Origin: Flavobacteriales bacterium
GTDB lineage: Bacteria; Bacteroidota; Bacteroidia; Flavobacteriales_D; Sanyastnellaceae
Assembly: GCA_947464885.1 (NCBI GenBank)
Contig: CANHYZ010000087.1
Span: 1-7,803, forward strand
DNA: 7,803 nucleotides
Reading direction: 5' to 3'
The notes under the pieces are model-generated. The model had not been told where the DNA came from, ran no database searches, and saw only the letters and a list, made by a program, of their open reading frames with translations. Made by a program: the position numbers and the translations under genes. This document shows positions 6,894 through 7,803 of this stretch, one piece after another. How positions within the stretch are numbered: the stretch's first letter is position 1; the number at the start of each line of letters is the position of its first letter.

Positions 6894-7044
6894 AAAAGTT
6901 CGTGAACACAACTTTTCGAAGTCATCATAGTTTAGAGGAATAACGCGGCGAGACCTGATCTCGCACATCAAAAAGTAAGTAACACACGGCTGAAGTATTT
7001 CGATGCTTCAATTAGTATAGTTAGTTTTAGTTAAGGTTTAGAAT
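6894..7044 (+). other. Untranslated 3' segment with two hairpins
   Basis: No convincing ORF is present between the FecR stop and the terminator. Two hairpins are visible: 6948-6953 pairs with 6959-6964 (6 bp, 5-base loop), and 6991-6997 pairs with 7004-7010 (7 bp including one G-U, 6-base loop). Neither is followed by a U-tract, so they are not terminators. The tail (about 7011-7044) is AT-rich. This could be a structured 3' UTR or the source of a small RNA ending at the terminator; no known RNA family was recognised. Confidence 0.3.
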
Positions 7045-7076
7045 TATGGCCGAAAACGTTCGGCCATAGTTTTTTT
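7045..7076 (+). terminator. Intrinsic terminator of the sigma-receptor-FecR operon
   Basis: A perfect 10-bp stem (7045-7054 with 7059-7068), closed by the 4-base loop AACG, is followed after one G by seven T residues (7070-7076). It is a strong rightward terminator. The opposite side lacks a U-tract. It isolates the operon from queA, which starts 28 bases later. Confidence 0.92.
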
Positions 7077-7104
7077 ATAACAGTTACATGCTTTCTTTTG
7101 CCAA

Positions 7105-7803
7105 ATGAACCCGAGGGATATTGTCATCGATGACTTCAATTATGAGCTTCCTGACCACAAGATTGCGAAGTATCCGCTCGCTGTCAGGCATGAGTCCAAA
7201 CTGCTGGTAAGCACACCTTCTGGCATTCACGATTCTCAATTCCACAATTTGCCGGAGTTTCTGGAGTCCGAAGACTTAATCATCATCAACAACACACGCG
7301 TCATTCCTGCTCGTTTACATATGTATAAGGACACGGGAGGTATGATTGAAATTTTTTGCCTTGATCCTGTCAATCAAGCTCATCAAGACGCCATGGCCGC
7401 GGGTTCAGGAGTGCGCTGGAAGTGTTTGGTCGGTGGCGCCAAAAAATGGAAGGACAGTCAGCCCTTAGCGTTATCGGTAGTGATAGCGGGAATAGAAGTG
7501 AGCTTTCTTGCTCATAATCATGGACGCAGCAATGACGCGTTCATCATCGAGTTTGTTTGGGGTGAAAAGCAATTTGCCTTTTCCCAAATCCTGGATGCCG
7601 CGGGTCGCATACCACTTCCTCCATACTTTAATCGGGAAGCAGAACTTTCGGACATTGAACGCTACCAAACCATTTTTGCTAAATACAAGGGCTCCGTCGC
7701 AGCGCCAACTGCGTCGTTGCATTTCACGGATGATGTTTTTGATGCGCTTCGTGCAAAGGGTGTGATGACGGATGAAATAACCCTGCACGTTGGAGCGGGC
7801 ACG
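7105..7803 (+). CDS. queA: S-adenosylmethionine:tRNA ribosyltransferase-isomerase QueA (partial, 3' end beyond window)
   Basis: An open frame of 233 codons runs to the last base of the window. QueA transfers and rearranges the ribosyl part of S-adenosylmethionine onto preQ1 at the wobble position of tRNA, giving epoxyqueuosine, the penultimate step of queuosine synthesis in the cytoplasm. Recognisable family stretches are FNYELPDHKIAKYPL (11-25), INNTRVIPARL (61-71), WKCLVGGAKKWK (105-116), AAGRIPLPPYF (165-175), ERYQTIFAKYKGSVAAPTA (185-203) followed by SLHFT, and ITLHVGAGT at 225-233, where the window ends. Roughly the C-terminal third is missing because of the window edge; no frameshift or internal stop was found. 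The ATG at 7105 gives the usual N-terminus. No Shine-Dalgarno sequence is visible. It follows the terminator at 7045-7076 and so should have its own promoter, which I could not identify confidently. Confidence 0.96.
   Translation, partial: MNPRDIVIDDFNYELPDHKIAKYPLAVRHESKLLVSTPSGIHDSQFHNLPEFLESEDLIIINNTRVIPARLHMYKDTGGMIEIFCLDPVNQAHQDAMAAGSGVRWKCLVGGAKKWKDSQPLALSVVIAGIEVSFLAHNHGRSNDAFIIEFVWGEKQFAFSQILDAAGRIPLPPYFNREAELSDIERYQTIFAKYKGSVAAPTASLHFTDDVFDALRAKGVMTDEITLHVGAGT

Noticed and set aside
6883..6903. Hairpin overlapping the FecR stop codon (6883-6888 with 6898-6903) as a terminator.
   Set aside because: It has only six pairs, a nine-base loop and no U-tract; a far better terminator lies at 7045-7076.
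7093..7100. TTCTTTTG as a -7 promoter box for queA.
   Set aside because: It has one mismatch and ends four bases before the ATG, so the start site would fall on the start codon; no -33 element supports it.
7471..7788. A minus-strand frame of 105 codons and a plus-strand frame at 7508-7765 over the right edge.
   Set aside because: Both are shadows of queA, whose conserved motifs continue through this stretch in another frame.

Overview
The window looks like a chromosomal segment from a member of the Bacteroidota, perhaps a Flavobacteriales-like lineage. The evidence is: an SDR-type L-threonine dehydrogenase; an ECF sigma/FecR pair with a TonB-dependent receptor carrying an N-terminal STN domain and a carboxypeptidase-regulatory-like domain; a SusD-independent lipoprotein partner that resembles DUF4249; an exact TAnnTTTG promoter element; and almost no Shine-Dalgarno sequences. 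I see no tRNA, rRNA, insertion sequence, CRISPR array or integration site, and no gene-free stretch longer than about 210 bases.

Left block, minus strand (12-1998). An L-threonine 3-dehydrogenase gene (989-1960) has a Bacteroidota-type -7 element just upstream. It is followed closely by an exported MORN/YwqK-type repeat protein (60-929), and the pair ends at an intrinsic terminator (12-36). They probably form one transcript. A 138-base divergent region (1961-2098) separates them from the next block.

Centre block, plus strand (2099-7076). Four genes form a compact cell-surface signalling operon: ECF sigma factor (2099-2617), TonB-dependent receptor (2621-5281), short DUF4249-like lipoprotein (5281-6003, overlapping the receptor by one base) and FecR-type anti-sigma factor (6066-6893). 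By analogy with FecA/FecR/FecI, ligand binding at the receptor (possibly helped by the lipoprotein) would be passed through the receptor STN domain to FecR in the inner membrane, which controls the sigma factor. The ligand cannot be read from the sequence. Two small things stand out. FecR is last, not next to the sigma gene. The 62-base gap before FecR holds two tiny ORFs chained to each other and to FecR by ATGA overlaps. A 151-base untranslated segment with two hairpins lies between FecR and the operon terminator (7045-7076).

Right edge, plus strand (7105-7803). The first 233 codons of queA (tRNA queuosine modification) run off the end of the window.

Nothing here is clearly an undescribed system. 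The most promising part is the sigma-receptor-lipoprotein-FecR cassette, whose families are known but whose ligand, gene order and lipoprotein are worth a closer look.
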